NCBI RefSeq assembly: GCF_006715225.1
Contig: NZ_VFMU01000001.1
Coordinates: forward strand, 1 to 64,000
Length of the DNA stretch: 64,000 nucleotides
Direction of reading: 5' to 3'
Source: Arthrobacter sp. SLBN-112
Lineage (GTDB): Bacteria; Actinomycetota; Actinomycetes; Actinomycetales; Micrococcaceae
In this document: positions 42,459 to 51,510 of the stretch, piece after piece
How the letters are laid out: each line of letters begins with the position of its first letter
Position numbering within the stretch: position 1 is the first letter of the stretch
Program-made: the position numbers and the translations under genes
The notes under the pieces: model-generated
Database searches by the model: none
Told to the model about the DNA's origin: nothing
What the model saw: the letters and a program-made list of their open reading frames with translations, nothing else

Positions 42459-43481
42459 CTACTGTGCCGGGGTGACGGTGGCCCGGTAGGTGAGGATTTC
42501 GGTTCCGTTGCCTTCGTCGCCGTTGTCGGGGGCCACCGTCATGGTGAGGTGGTTGCCGTCGGCAGTCATTTTGAAGGGGTTGCGGGTGGCCACGTGGCCG
42601 GCGGTGGACCACCGCTGGAACGGCACGTCGCGGATCACGTTGTGGGATTTCAGGTCGATCATCGCCATGCCGCCGAGCTCGTAGGTGGCACCGGTGCCGC
42701 CCGCGGCGGGGGTCTGCGGGAGGTTGGTGATGCCGCTGCAGAGCATCCTGGAGTTGGGCACGTACTGGCAGTCCTGGTAGTCGATGAAGTAGTTCGGGTT
42801 CTCCCACGTGGAGAGCTGCTTGCCCTGGAGGTCCCATTCGGCGAAGCGGCGTGAACCCCAGGTGTTGCCCACCAGGTGGCCGGTCTTCTTGTCCATCACG
42901 ATGCCGCCGAAGTGGTCCGCCACCTCGAACTGCTTGTGCACGTCCAGGGTGTCCGCGTCCATGCGGTAGATGATGGCACTGCTGTTGGGCCGGTATTGGG
43001 CCACGGGCACCCAGAGGTTGGTGCCGTCGAAGTCGATGCCGCCCGGATGGTACATGTCACCCTCGCCCAGGATGATGTCCTTCTGGAGGTTGCCGGCCTT
43101 GTCCATGACGAACAGGTGGCCGATGCCCTTGCCGGGGGTCCGGTCGAAGCCGTCCTGCGGGGTGGGGAACTTCTTGGTCGGCTCAAGAATCTGGACGGCC
43201 GACAGGAAGATGTGGTCCTGGCTGTAGGCGATGCCCTCGGTGTGGTAAGTGGGGAAGTTCAGCTTCAGCTTGGACGTCTGCTGCCAGTTCGTGTTCCGGT
43301 CGACGCCGTTGAAAGCGTCCGCCAGGGCCGTGTCCAACTCCTGGTGGTTGCCGGAGCCGGGGTTGGCTTGGTGGTCATTGTTGCCTGCGGCCTGGGCGAC
43401 GGCGGTGCCGCCGAGTGCCGACGCCGCCAGGATGATGGCTGCGGCGGCCGTGAAAAAGCCGGGGGTACGGGACGTGCTCAT
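42459..43481 (-). CDS. DUF6454-like secreted propeller-type protein
   Basis: A 340-residue secreted protein. A signal peptide (TPGFFTAAAAIILAASALGGTAVAQAAG) is followed by a beta-propeller-like chain: YHTEGIAYSQDHIFLSAVQ, GKGIGHLFVMDKAGNLQ, GEGDMYHPGGIDFDGTNLWVPV, DHFGGIVMDKKTGHLVGNTWGSR, YQDCQYVPNSRMLCSGIT. The arrangement fits DUF6454, found in secreted proteins of bacteria and fungi with no known reaction. ATG 43481 is chosen because it directly precedes the signal peptide; TTG 43499 is in frame. Divergent from the phosphodiesterase gene. Confidence 0.75.
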   Translation of the reverse strand: MSTSRTPGFFTAAAAIILAASALGGTAVAQAAGNNDHQANPGSGNHQELDTALADAFNGVDRNTNWQQTSKLKLNFPTYHTEGIAYSQDHIFLSAVQILEPTKKFPTPQDGFDRTPGKGIGHLFVMDKAGNLQKDIILGEGDMYHPGGIDFDGTNLWVPVAQYRPNSSAIIYRMDADTLDVHKQFEVADHFGGIVMDKKTGHLVGNTWGSRRFAEWDLQGKQLSTWENPNYFIDYQDCQYVPNSRMLCSGITNLPQTPAAGGTGATYELGGMAMIDLKSHNVIRDVPFQRWSTAGHVATRNPFKMTADGNHLTMTVAPDNGDEGNGTEILTYRATVTPAQ

Positions 43482-43766
43482 TGGGGGGGAGCCTCTCAAG
43501 GATGGGTCATAGCAAGACGCCCCGAAGTTACTTGGCGGTAATTAACCGTTACTGGCAGGCGGGTGAACGGCAGGTGGCGACAAGGAACACCTTCCCCCGG
43601 AACGTGTTTGTGCCGGTCACCCGGATGTGGGGACCGGATACCGCCGTTCGCTTTCCGGCCATGGGCAGTTGGCCTCAGCGTCGCCCGGCATTTCCCGTGG
43701 GTGTGAACAGTGGCCAAAGCCCCGCCAATGGGGCTTCCCCTCTCCCCCAATTTGGAGACTTGTCTG

Positions 43767-44855
43767 ATGAAGAATGCAAAGCTGCTGACCGCGGCCGCCC
43801 TGTGCACCGGCCTGGCCCTGGGAACATCCCTCCCGGCCCAGGCGGCGGACACCAACCCCAACGGCAGCGAAAACCACTTTGACCTCCAGGCCCACCGCGG
43901 CGGCATCGGCCTGACGGTGGAGTCCACCCTGGCGTCCTTCGCCAAGGGGATCGAGACCGGTGTCTCCACCCTTGAACTGGACCTGCAGATCACCAAGGAC
44001 GGCCGCGAAGTCATCACCCATGACCGCAAGATCAGCGGCCAGAAGTGCCAGGACACGGCCCCCGTCACCCCTGGGGATCCGCAGTTCCCGTACGTGGGCA
44101 AGTACGTCAAGGACCTTACGTTCGACCAGGTCCGCAGCCTTGACTGCGGCTCAAAGACCCTGCCGCAGTTCCCGGGCCAGCAGGCTTCGCCCGGCGCCAA
44201 GATGCCCACCCTTGCTGAAGTCTTCGACCTGGCCAGGCAGTACCGGGCCAGCCAGGTGAAGTTCAACATCGAGACCAAGGTGGAGGCCGGGGCACCGGAG
44301 CAGACGGCTCCCCGCGAGCAGTTCGTGGACGTGGCCCTGCGCGAGATCAACGCCGCGCACATGGCCGAGCGGGTCGCCATCGAGAGTTTCGACTGGGGTG
44401 CACTGCGCCTGGTGAAGGAACGGCAGCCCGGCATCCGCACCGTTGCCCTGACCAACAAGGACTTCCTGCAGGCCGGCCTGCCCGGCGCCTCGCCCTGGCT
44501 GGGCGGCATCGATTCGGATGACTTCGGCGGCGACCTGGTGGACTCAGCCGCTTCCCTGGGCTTCGACGCCGTCTCCCCCGTCCATGGCACCCCGCAGAAC
44601 GGCACCGTCACGGACCCCGGCTACGTCCCCTACGTCACCGCGGATATGGTGGGGAGGGCCCACGCCAAGGGCATGCAGGTCATCCCGTGGACTGTGGACG
44701 ACAAGCCCACCATGCGGGCCCTGATGGACATGGGTGTCGACGGGCTCATCACTGATTACCCCAACATGCTGCGGGATGTGATGGCAGAGCGGTCGGTGAA
44801 GCTTCCCAAGCGGTACACACTGGCACCCGGCGCATTAGCGACGGCAGCCGGCTGA
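43767..44855 (+). CDS. glpQ: secreted glycerophosphodiester phosphodiesterase
   Basis: A 362-residue secreted enzyme that hydrolyses glycerophosphodiesters to glycerol 3-phosphate and an alcohol. The signal peptide MKNAKLLTAAALCTGLALG ends near AQAAD. The GDPD motifs are clear: QAHRGGIGLTVESTLASF (HR and the following E), TLELDLQITKDGREVITHD (ELD, HD) and later KFNIETK and QVIPWTVDD, ending MGVDGLITDYP. ATG 43767 follows TTGGAGA; the frame is open upstream without a signal peptide. A terminator lies downstream. Confidence 0.88.
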   Translation: MKNAKLLTAAALCTGLALGTSLPAQAADTNPNGSENHFDLQAHRGGIGLTVESTLASFAKGIETGVSTLELDLQITKDGREVITHDRKISGQKCQDTAPVTPGDPQFPYVGKYVKDLTFDQVRSLDCGSKTLPQFPGQQASPGAKMPTLAEVFDLARQYRASQVKFNIETKVEAGAPEQTAPREQFVDVALREINAAHMAERVAIESFDWGALRLVKERQPGIRTVALTNKDFLQAGLPGASPWLGGIDSDDFGGDLVDSAASLGFDAVSPVHGTPQNGTVTDPGYVPYVTADMVGRAHAKGMQVIPWTVDDKPTMRALMDMGVDGLITDYPNMLRDVMAERSVKLPKRYTLAPGALATAAG

Positions 44856-44874
44856 CCATCCCGTTCAGCTGCTG

Positions 44875-44910
44875 AAGGCCTCTGTTCCGGACCACCGGGA
44901 CAGGGGCCTT
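44875..44910 (+). terminator. intrinsic terminator after the phosphodiesterase gene
   Basis: A 16-bp stem with two G-T wobbles (AAGGCCTCTGTTCCGG with CCGGGACAGGGGCCTT) around an ACCA loop, 20 bases after the stop codon, followed by T and AGGG. Confidence 0.75.
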
Positions 44911-44932
44911 TAGGGTCTACCCGGAGTACATT

Positions 44933-45442
44933 GTGGGCATGGGACAGACTTCCTCGCCTCGCCGCGATCTGCTTACCGATCGGTTCCTTGACGTGGCGGA
45001 GTTCAGCCACGCCCACTGGTTCTTTGGAAACCTGTATGAGCTGCTGGTCAAAGTGCCGCACCGCGTCGCGGCCTCCGAGGCAAGCAAAGAGCTCCCCCGG
45101 TCCCCCTTTGGGGCGGGCAGCCCGGGGCGCTATTACGCACCCCTTGCTCCGATCAATGCCCCGGCCGCCGTCGGTGCCCTCGCGGCGGGATGGCATGATC
45201 CGGGCACCAGGACCTGGCTGATGGTAGCCGCAGCCAGTTCCGTCACGGGCGCTGCCGCTACCGTTTACGTTCTTCGCTCCCTCAACCCCAAGCTGTTCTT
45301 CAGCCCGGAACCGCTGAGCCAGAACCAACGGGAACCTTTATTGAGGCGGTGGTATCAGGTCCACACCGTACGGCTGGCGGCCAGCGCCGTTGCGCTGACC
45401 GCCATCCACCGGGCCCGGACCATCCGGCTCAGAAGCCAGTGA
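44933..45442 (+). CDS. membrane protein of unknown function (DUF1772-like length)
   Basis: A 169-residue protein with about three hydrophobic stretches (WFFGNLYELLVKVPHRV, LAPINAPAAVGALAAGW, TWLMVAAASSVTGAAATVYVL and LAASAVALTAIH). Size and helix spacing resemble small DUF1772-like membrane proteins, but the identification is weak. GTG 44933 follows CGGAG at seven bases. The gene is read in the same direction as the following transporter. Confidence 0.6.
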   Translation: MGMGQTSSPRRDLLTDRFLDVAEFSHAHWFFGNLYELLVKVPHRVAASEASKELPRSPFGAGSPGRYYAPLAPINAPAAVGALAAGWHDPGTRTWLMVAAASSVTGAAATVYVLRSLNPKLFFSPEPLSQNQREPLLRRWYQVHTVRLAASAVALTAIHRARTIRLRSQ

Positions 45443-45485
45443 CAACCGCAACCCCGGCATAGCATTGGCGGGGTAAGGTCTGATC

Positions 45486-46391
45486 ATGATCCAGGCTGCG
45501 GCCGTGTCCGCACTGACGTCCTACCACTGGCTGGGGATTCCGATCGCCGCCGTCGGCGCGGTCCTGCTCGCCCTGGGAACGCTATTCCAGCACCGGGCCG
45601 TGGGAGACCAGCCGGCAGCAGCCGGGCGTGCGGCGGGCAGCATGGGCGGCGGACGCCTTCACGCCCTGATGCGGAAACCGGTGTGGCTGGCCGGGACGGC
45701 GATGCTGGGCGCTGCGATCCTCCTCCAGCTCACCAGCCTCCGGTTCTCACCCCTGATCGTGGTGCAGCCCATTGGGGCGATCGCCCTGGTGGTCACCACA
45801 CTGGCCACCGCGCGGATGACCCGCCGGTCCCCGGGGCGCCGGGCCCTCACCGCCGTCGCCTTATGCGTTGGCGGGGTTGGCGTGTTCGTTGCTGTGGCGG
45901 CGCTGTCCGCGGAGGACGTGGAGATCAGCGACCGGCACCTGGTCACCATCCTGATCGTGCTCGCCGTGGTCCTGGCCTGCGTGGCCGCGGCTTATCTCTT
46001 GTGGCGCCACCGCTCGCACGCGGTGGTCTTCACGGCCGGGGCCGGGATCCTGTTCGGCTTCGTCGCGGCCCTGGCCAAAACCGTCATCGCCCGGCTGTTC
46101 CAGGGCGACTTCGAGTGGCTGTCCCTGACATGCCTGGCGGGGCTGCTCATTGCCGCCCTGGGCGGCAGCTTCCTGGTCCAGAACGCCCACACCCGGGGCT
46201 CCCCCGAACTCGTGGTCGCCGGCCTGACCGTCATCGACCCGCTGGTGGCCGTGGCGATCGGCATCACCATCCTGGGCGAAGCCGATGCAGCTCCCCCGCT
46301 GGCTATCGTCCTGTTCCTGCTGTCAGGTGCCACCGCCGTGGCCGGCGTCATCCTGCTCGCCACGGTCAAGAAACCCGTTATAACGGGGTAG
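45486..46391 (+). CDS. DMT-superfamily (EamA-like) transporter
   Basis: A 301-residue inner membrane protein with nine or ten hydrophobic helices in two halves (WLGIPIAAVGAVLLALGTLF, PLIVVQPIGAIALVVTTLAT, ALCVGGVGVFVAVAAL, FTAGAGILFGFVAALAKTV, LTVIDPLVAVAIGITILGE). The drug/metabolite transporter pattern with PLIVVQPIG and the paired late helices is clear; substrate unknown. GGTAAGG lies upstream of ATG 45486. Confidence 0.75.
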   Translation: MIQAAAVSALTSYHWLGIPIAAVGAVLLALGTLFQHRAVGDQPAAAGRAAGSMGGGRLHALMRKPVWLAGTAMLGAAILLQLTSLRFSPLIVVQPIGAIALVVTTLATARMTRRSPGRRALTAVALCVGGVGVFVAVAALSAEDVEISDRHLVTILIVLAVVLACVAAAYLLWRHRSHAVVFTAGAGILFGFVAALAKTVIARLFQGDFEWLSLTCLAGLLIAALGGSFLVQNAHTRGSPELVVAGLTVIDPLVAVAIGITILGEADAAPPLAIVLFLLSGATAVAGVILLATVKKPVITG

Positions 46392-46393
46392 CG

Positions 46394-46774
46394 CTACCGC
46401 GCCTGTCCGGCCTTCTCGGAACTGGAGGAGCCGCCGAAAAGCCGGATCCGGACTATGCGGACCACCACTCCCGTCAGGACCAGGCCGACTCCCACGGCCA
46501 TGAGGATCCAGACAGGCACGGAATCGGCCTCGATGGTCCGGTAGCACGTGGCCGCCGCCCCAATACCGCCTTGCGCAAAGTCGAGCTGTTCGGCAGCGCG
46601 GCTGTTGGGGAACAACGGGCTGCCGCACAGAGGACCGGATGGCTGCAACCCGATGACGAAACCAAGGATGTACACGTCCAGTCCCGCGGCAACAACCCAC
46701 AGCCACACCCGCTGCTGCCAAAACCCTAGTTTGCCGGCAGAAACAGGCTTCGCCGGAGCATCATGCATCTCCAT
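46394..46774 (-). CDS. small membrane protein of unknown function
   Basis: A 126-residue protein with two hydrophobic helices (RVWLWVVAAGLDVYILGFVIG near residues 22-42 and VPVWILMAVGVGLVLTGVVVRIV near 87-110) separated by an exported loop with three Cys (GPLCGSP, ATCYRT). Family not recognised. ATG 46774 is taken as start because the upstream frame is the FCD fragment of a broken regulator. It converges on the DMT transporter with two bases between. Confidence 0.6.
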   Translation of the reverse strand: MEMHDAPAKPVSAGKLGFWQQRVWLWVVAAGLDVYILGFVIGLQPSGPLCGSPLFPNSRAAEQLDFAQGGIGAAATCYRTIEADSVPVWILMAVGVGLVLTGVVVRIVRIRLFGGSSSSEKAGQAR

Positions 46775-46969
46775 GGTTCGAGCATAATCGGCTCTCCACG
46801 CTCCGGTATGACCTGTCGCCGCACTTCCGCCGTTCCCAGCACTCCGCGCTAGTCTCATGACCAGGGAGCAAGAGGCACCAGATACGGCGGTTGGGCGGTG
46901 AGAAGTACGACGGCGGCACCTGGGTTGCAACCGCTGGGCACCGCGGGTGCCGCCCGCCAACCGGCACGA

Positions 46970-47242
46970 CGCAAGCCGGAACCGCTGAATACTTCCCTCA
47001 ATGGTGGAGTAGGCCCTCAAAAGGAACTCGTTGTCCGTGGCCTCCACGATCCGCCGGTGAAAGTTCTCGTCCGCCTTCCAGTAGGCGCGGTAGCCGGCAA
47101 ACGTGTCACCGCCCCGGCGGGACGCCTCACGGTCGCGGTGGAACCCTTCCAGGTCCGCCACCAACTCATCCGTTGAATTGCCGGCGGCAATGTTGGTGCA
47201 GGCGGGTTCAAGAATCTGCCGGGAGGTCAGCAGCGCGGTGCT
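46970..47242 (-). pseudogene. fragment of a GntR/FadR-family (FCD domain) regulator
   Basis: The minus strand reads SRQILEPACTNIAAG, then FAGYRAYWKADENFHRRIVEATDN and FLLRAYSTIEGSIQRFRL, a clear FCD ligand-binding domain piece. The N-terminal winged helix is missing and the frame runs into unrelated DNA after RFRL, beside an arm of the dispersed hairpin family (46903). The piece overlaps the 3' end of the histidine kinase gene. It is a gene remnant, not a functional regulator. Confidence 0.65.
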
Positions 47243-48936
47243 CCGGGGCCGCCAACCTCCAGGCCCTTCGGGAGAGTTACGGTAAAGGTGCTGCCCAGAT
47301 TCAGCCTGCTGCTCGCTGTGATGGAACCTCCATGGTTTTCGACGATCCGTTTTACGATACCCAGGCCCAGGCCTACGCCGGGTATTGCTGACTCACGGAC
47401 AGCATCGGACCGGAAGTACCGTGTGAAAATCTTTGGAAGGTCCTCATCGCTGATTCCAATTCCGGTGTCGGTGACCGATAACGAGATGGCCCCACCCGTG
47501 TCCCACGCCCGTATAGTCACCGTCCCTCCGCGCGGGGAGTACTTGATCGCGTTGGAGAGCAGGTTGTCCAAAACCTGGCCGACGCGGCCCGGATCTGCGG
47601 TGAGCCAGAGGCGCCCTGCAGCTTCGTTTACGATCTCCACACCACGGCTTTCAGCCCTGGTCGCCGCGGAGGCAACGGAAACCCGGATCAGGTCCAGGAG
47701 GTCCATTTTTTGGGGATGGACTCCCATGGAATCGGACGAGACCGAGAGAAGATCCGAGACCAGGTTGAGGAGCTTCTCCGCGTTGCTTTGGGCGATTCCC
47801 AGGAACGCTTCATGCTGGCCCGGCCGGTCTTCGGGAGTCTCCAGAACGAGATCCAGGTATCCGAGGATTGACATCAGCGGACTCCTGAATTCATGGGAGA
47901 TGTTGGCGACAAAGTCGTCCTTTATGGCTAGTGCATTCACCAGTTCAGTGACGTCGCTGAAAGCAAGGACGGAACCGGCAAAATTTCCATCCTTATCCGT
48001 CATTGCACGCGCTGTGGACGAAAGCACCCGGTTGTCCGCGGCGCTGCCCAGCCGGACGATGTAGTCGGAAAACGACTGGCCCTGGGCTGCACGGGCAACG
48101 GGGCTGTGTTCGGAGGGAAGCGGGGTAGTGCCGTCGCTCGCCAGAAGATTCAGGTCCTGTTCCTTCCCTGACGGCCGGGACAATGTGCGGTTGCGCCGGT
48201 GTTGCTGGTTGACCAGGATGTCGTTCCCGGCAGCGTCCACGGCGTGGACTCCCACGCCCACGACGTCCAGCATGGTGTCCAGCAGGCGTTGTCGCTCAAG
48301 GCTTTCCCCATAGGCCTTCCGAAGTTCCTCGTCCTGGCTTTTGAGCCTGGCATCCTGGCTGGCCAGGCTGCTCACCAGGACGTGGACCGCCAGGGCGATC
48401 ACAGTCATGATCAGTGGAAGCAGGAAGGGGCGGGCTATATCGGACGGAGTTGCTGATGCGCCGACTAGGAGCGGCACCCCAACGGTCAAGAGAGTTGCCG
48501 CAAAGGACAGGGCCACGCCCGTCTTGCCTTCCCGGGCCGCCAACCAGATAACGGGGAAGACCAGCAGCAGGCCAAGACTGCTGAAGGAGGAGGCCGTGGC
48601 CTCACGGGCCAGCCCGACAACCGCGAAGTCCAGCAGCGGAACCAGGAGGAAGGTCTTGGCGGGCAGAAGGTTCCAGGGAAGCAGCACACACAGGACAGTG
48701 AGGCTGAAGACTAAGATGAGCGACAGCTGAAGGCCGGTGTCCTGCAGCTTTGCGGGCCGGACAAAAGCCAGCATGACAGCGACTGTCAGCAAGGAACCGG
48801 TCAGCGGAAGTTGGCTGATCAGCATGCTCCGCCGCTGGTTTGCATCGCCGAAGAATCTGTCTCTGACCTGATGTGCCAGGTCTTCCCCAATGCCTCGCTC
48901 TAAGGCCCGGTGAAATTCAGTGGTCATTGTCTGCAT
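47227..48936 (-). CDS. membrane histidine kinase with PAS domain
   Basis: A 569-residue sensor kinase. Six hydrophobic helices lie within residues 30-200; a coiled stretch and a PAS-like domain (GVHAVDAAGNDILVNQQ to VLAFSDVT) follow. The dimerisation/phosphorylation helix is VANISHEFRSPLMSILGYL (phospho-His), and the ATPase domain shows LDNLLSNAIKYSP, VTDTGIGI and GVGLGLGIVKRI. ATG 48936 is chosen; ATG 48927 is close by. It is divergent from the response regulator gene by 128 bases, an arrangement suggesting a shared promoter region and a two-component pair. Confidence 0.87.
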   Translation of the reverse strand: MQTMTTEFHRALERGIGEDLAHQVRDRFFGDANQRRSMLISQLPLTGSLLTVAVMLAFVRPAKLQDTGLQLSLILVFSLTVLCVLLPWNLLPAKTFLLVPLLDFAVVGLAREATASSFSSLGLLLVFPVIWLAAREGKTGVALSFAATLLTVGVPLLVGASATPSDIARPFLLPLIMTVIALAVHVLVSSLASQDARLKSQDEELRKAYGESLERQRLLDTMLDVVGVGVHAVDAAGNDILVNQQHRRNRTLSRPSGKEQDLNLLASDGTTPLPSEHSPVARAAQGQSFSDYIVRLGSAADNRVLSSTARAMTDKDGNFAGSVLAFSDVTELVNALAIKDDFVANISHEFRSPLMSILGYLDLVLETPEDRPGQHEAFLGIAQSNAEKLLNLVSDLLSVSSDSMGVHPQKMDLLDLIRVSVASAATRAESRGVEIVNEAAGRLWLTADPGRVGQVLDNLLSNAIKYSPRGGTVTIRAWDTGGAISLSVTDTGIGISDEDLPKIFTRYFRSDAVRESAIPGVGLGLGIVKRIVENHGGSITASSRLNLGSTFTVTLPKGLEVGGPGAPRC

Positions 48937-49064
48937 TATTCCCCCCGCTTCGAATAATAGACGGGCTTTGAAGGCGTACCCAGAGAATCGCATCTCAATC
49001 CTGGTTTATTGCCCGTTAGGATGGGGAACGGTTCTTGCACTGGGGAAAAGAACGGGGGAAATAC

Positions 49065-49814
49065 GTGGAGCGGTCTCGCGTTGCGGTGATTATTGAAGAC
49101 GAGGAAGACGTCCGGGAGCTCATCGCGGTGGTATTTCGGCAAGCCGGGTTCGTGACCCACGGTGCGCCAAGCGGCGAAGATGGTGTTGACCTGGTCCGCC
49201 AGCACGATCCAATGGTGGTAACGCTCGACATCGAGATGGCGGACATGGACGGGTTCGAAGCTGCCAGGCGCATCCGCTTGTTCAGTGACAGTTACGTCAT
49301 CATGCTGACCGGGCGGGACGATGAGGCCGACGCGATGATGGGGCTGGACAACGGGGCCGACGATTACATTGTCAAGCCCTTCCGCCCCCGGGAATTGCGG
49401 TCCCGGATCAACGCACTGCTACGGCGTCCGCGCTGGCAGGAGGGGCCGACTCCAACCACCAGCCATCACGCGGGAGGCAGCGGCCGGCGGTCGGCCGAGC
49501 GGCTGGAACATAACGGCCTGGTGCTGAATGTCCGGACCCGGAAGGTCGAGGCGGACGGAATCGAACTTGACCTCAGCGGACGTGAATTCGATCTCCTGCA
49601 CACGCTCATGGAAAGCACGTGGGTCCACCGCAGCAAGGCGGACCTGGCGCAGAAACTGCGGGCGGCGCATTACGAGACCGGTGAGCCCGTGACGCGCAGG
49701 GAAGAATCAGCCGTCGATTCCCTGATGTCCAGCCTGCGCGTAAAGCTCGGTGACACCGAGCGCCCGTATCGCTGGCTCCGGTCGGAGCCCGGAGGTTACT
49801 CACTGGGGGTCTAG
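49065..49814 (+). CDS. OmpR/PhoB-type response regulator
   Basis: A 249-residue regulator. The receiver domain has the acidic pair EDEED near residue 10, the phosphoacceptor Asp in VVTLDIEMADMDGF and the switch Lys in DDYIVKPFRPREL. The C-terminal winged helix (LSGREFDLLHTLMES, then EESAVDSLMSSLRVKLGD and LRSEPGGYSLGV) binds DNA. GTG 49065 follows GGGGGAA. Divergent partner of the histidine kinase upstream. Confidence 0.88.
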   Translation: MERSRVAVIIEDEEDVRELIAVVFRQAGFVTHGAPSGEDGVDLVRQHDPMVVTLDIEMADMDGFEAARRIRLFSDSYVIMLTGRDDEADAMMGLDNGADDYIVKPFRPRELRSRINALLRRPRWQEGPTPTTSHHAGGSGRRSAERLEHNGLVLNVRTRKVEADGIELDLSGREFDLLHTLMESTWVHRSKADLAQKLRAAHYETGEPVTRREESAVDSLMSSLRVKLGDTERPYRWLRSEPGGYSLGV

Positions 49815-50549
49815 TTGTACCCGAGTGCAGACCTCGGACCTGACCGGCATGAACTTGCTGGACTCATACCAACTCGTCAGCCAGATGGGCCTGGCACCGG
49901 CTGCCAACGTCTGCGTTCCCAACCACACCGGGGTGGCCAAGCGGCCCGAGTGGACGCTGCGGGCGCCCAGCGTACGGCGGCGCTCACAGCCGGCTGCGCA
50001 AGGCTGCCGAGGACTATACCTCGCGGTAGCCGGTATTGGGAGGGGCGCTGCGGACCTAACCCAGGTACGCAGCGCTCCTTTTACGTCCGGCGGCAACACA
50101 TACAAGCGCGGCCTGCGAAATCTGCGCCGACCTTGACGCATTCTTGACCGAATCCGGGCACATCCTTGAGGTATTCCCGCCAAAGTGATGCGTGAAGGAC
50201 GGGAGCGCATCCTTGATGCACCTGGGTACTGGGTCCCAGTCGACCGCGCCTGCGTCGGATCAAACCGATGGTCTCAGACGCCTGGCGGCGCTAAGCAATG
50301 GCGCCGCCAGGCAACCAATCCACATTCCTCAGCAGACCAGGGGCCTGCGGCGGAGGCAGGGATCAGCGTCGATCCGAAAAAGCCGCCGGCCCCTCCAACT
50401 GTCGAGTAAGGCAGCGTTGCCGTGCGGCGGCACCACCAGGTGCATCGCGTTGCGGCCGATGGTGAAGTCACCTTGCCCACCATCACCTCCGGCCGGACGC
50501 CTGCGCTTCAAGCGCGCCTTTCACATACTGGCAGTGCATTGCGCGCCGG
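49815..50549. other. region without an intact gene
   Basis: About 730 bases between the response regulator and the idi remnant. The codon pattern LRKAAEDYTSR ending at 50026 and a minus-strand DFTIGRNAMHLVVPPHG (about 50430-50490) look like protein fragments, but no complete frame or family could be named. This is probably a graveyard of broken genes. Confidence 0.45.
50042..50082 (+). terminator. intrinsic terminator with T-run
   Basis: Stem GGGGCGCTGCG with CGCAGCGCTCC (one G-T pair), an inner ACCT/AGGT stem, then TTTT. It may end the response regulator transcript or that of a lost gene. Confidence 0.65.
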
Positions 50550-50927
50550 CTACGAGCTGAACAGGTCCGGGTAGAGCAGCGGCAGCTGAAGGGTCAGCCA
50601 TGGGCTGAAGGCCCATGGCGTAGCGGCCACGGCGGCGGTGATCAACGCCGGATCGGTCCACTGCCACTCCACCACCTCGTCGGCACGGGGAGCCAGTGGG
50701 GACGCGGCACGGGCGGTGTAGACCGGACAGATCTCGTTCTCCACCACGCCGGAGGCATCCACTGCCCGGTACCGGAAGTCCGGCACCGTCAGCTCAACGT
50801 GGTCCAGGCGGAGACCCAGCTCGTACTCGCCGCGGCGCCGAACGGCGTCCTCAAGGTCCTCCCCAAGGCCGGGATGGCCGCAGAAGGAATTGGTCCAGAC
50901 CGACGGCCGCATGGTTGATGGTGTCAC
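50550..50927 (-). pseudogene. idi: 5'-truncated type I isopentenyl-diphosphate isomerase
   Basis: The minus strand encodes the second half of a Nudix-type IPP isomerase: WTNSFCGHPGLGEDLEDAVRRR, DHVELTVPDFRYRAVDASGV, ENEICPVYTARA, DEVVEWQWTDPALITAAVAATPWAFSPW and a normal end. The first 55-60 residues of the family, with the first catalytic elements, are absent; the reading frame upstream of VWTNS stops at TGA, and RVLARVKKGS in another frame may be the decayed remainder. The enzyme normally interconverts IPP and DMAPP. This copy should be inactive. Confidence 0.75.
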
Positions 50928-51162
50928 GGCTTCCCTTCTTCACCCGGGCCAAGACGCGCGCTGGCATCCTGCACTCCGAATACCCCACCCCGTGGCAGCA
51001 TCGTGAGGCTCACCAGCCGCGGGGTTCCCAATATCGCCGGCACCTACCGCAACCTCGCCGAGGCCAAGGCCGGAAGCCGCGACAGGGAGGTAGGTCGAAA
51101 GCGGGGCGGGCGCGGCAGGAAACAGAAGGCACGACGGCGGCGCGCACCGAACCGGGAGAGCG

Positions 51163-51366
51163 CTAGTTAATCAGGTAAGAGCCCTCGGGCTCCGGCTGGT
51201 GCACGCGGTTCTTGGCCAACGGCAGGGCCGCGGCCAGGGCCTTGAGCCCTACGGCAGGAAGCAACACCGCAGCCGCCGTGACCGACAATGCAGTCACGCC
51301 CATCAGCGCCAGGGTTTCTCGCTTCGGCAGGCGGCGGCGACGGCGTCCACCGTCCATGAGTTCCAT
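51163..51366 (-). CDS. small membrane protein
   Basis: A 67-residue protein with a basic N-terminus (GGRRRRRLPKR) and one hydrophobic helix (LMGVTALSVTAAAVLLPAVGLKALAAALPL). No family recognised. No strong ribosome-binding site is seen, so expression is uncertain. Confidence 0.4.
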   Translation of the reverse strand: MELMDGGRRRRRLPKRETLALMGVTALSVTAAAVLLPAVGLKALAAALPLAKNRVHQPEPEGSYLIN

Positions 51367-51510
51367 CATGCTGAAAGGCTAGGAGGCCCCGGCCGGAACA
51401 CCCCCGTAGCGGCTACCTGTCTTTCCGGCGAGCACTACTGGGAGCGGATGGCGCCGGCAGGGCGCGGACCGAGGCCCCGGCACGCACCAAAGCAGAGGGG
51501 CAAGGAGACG

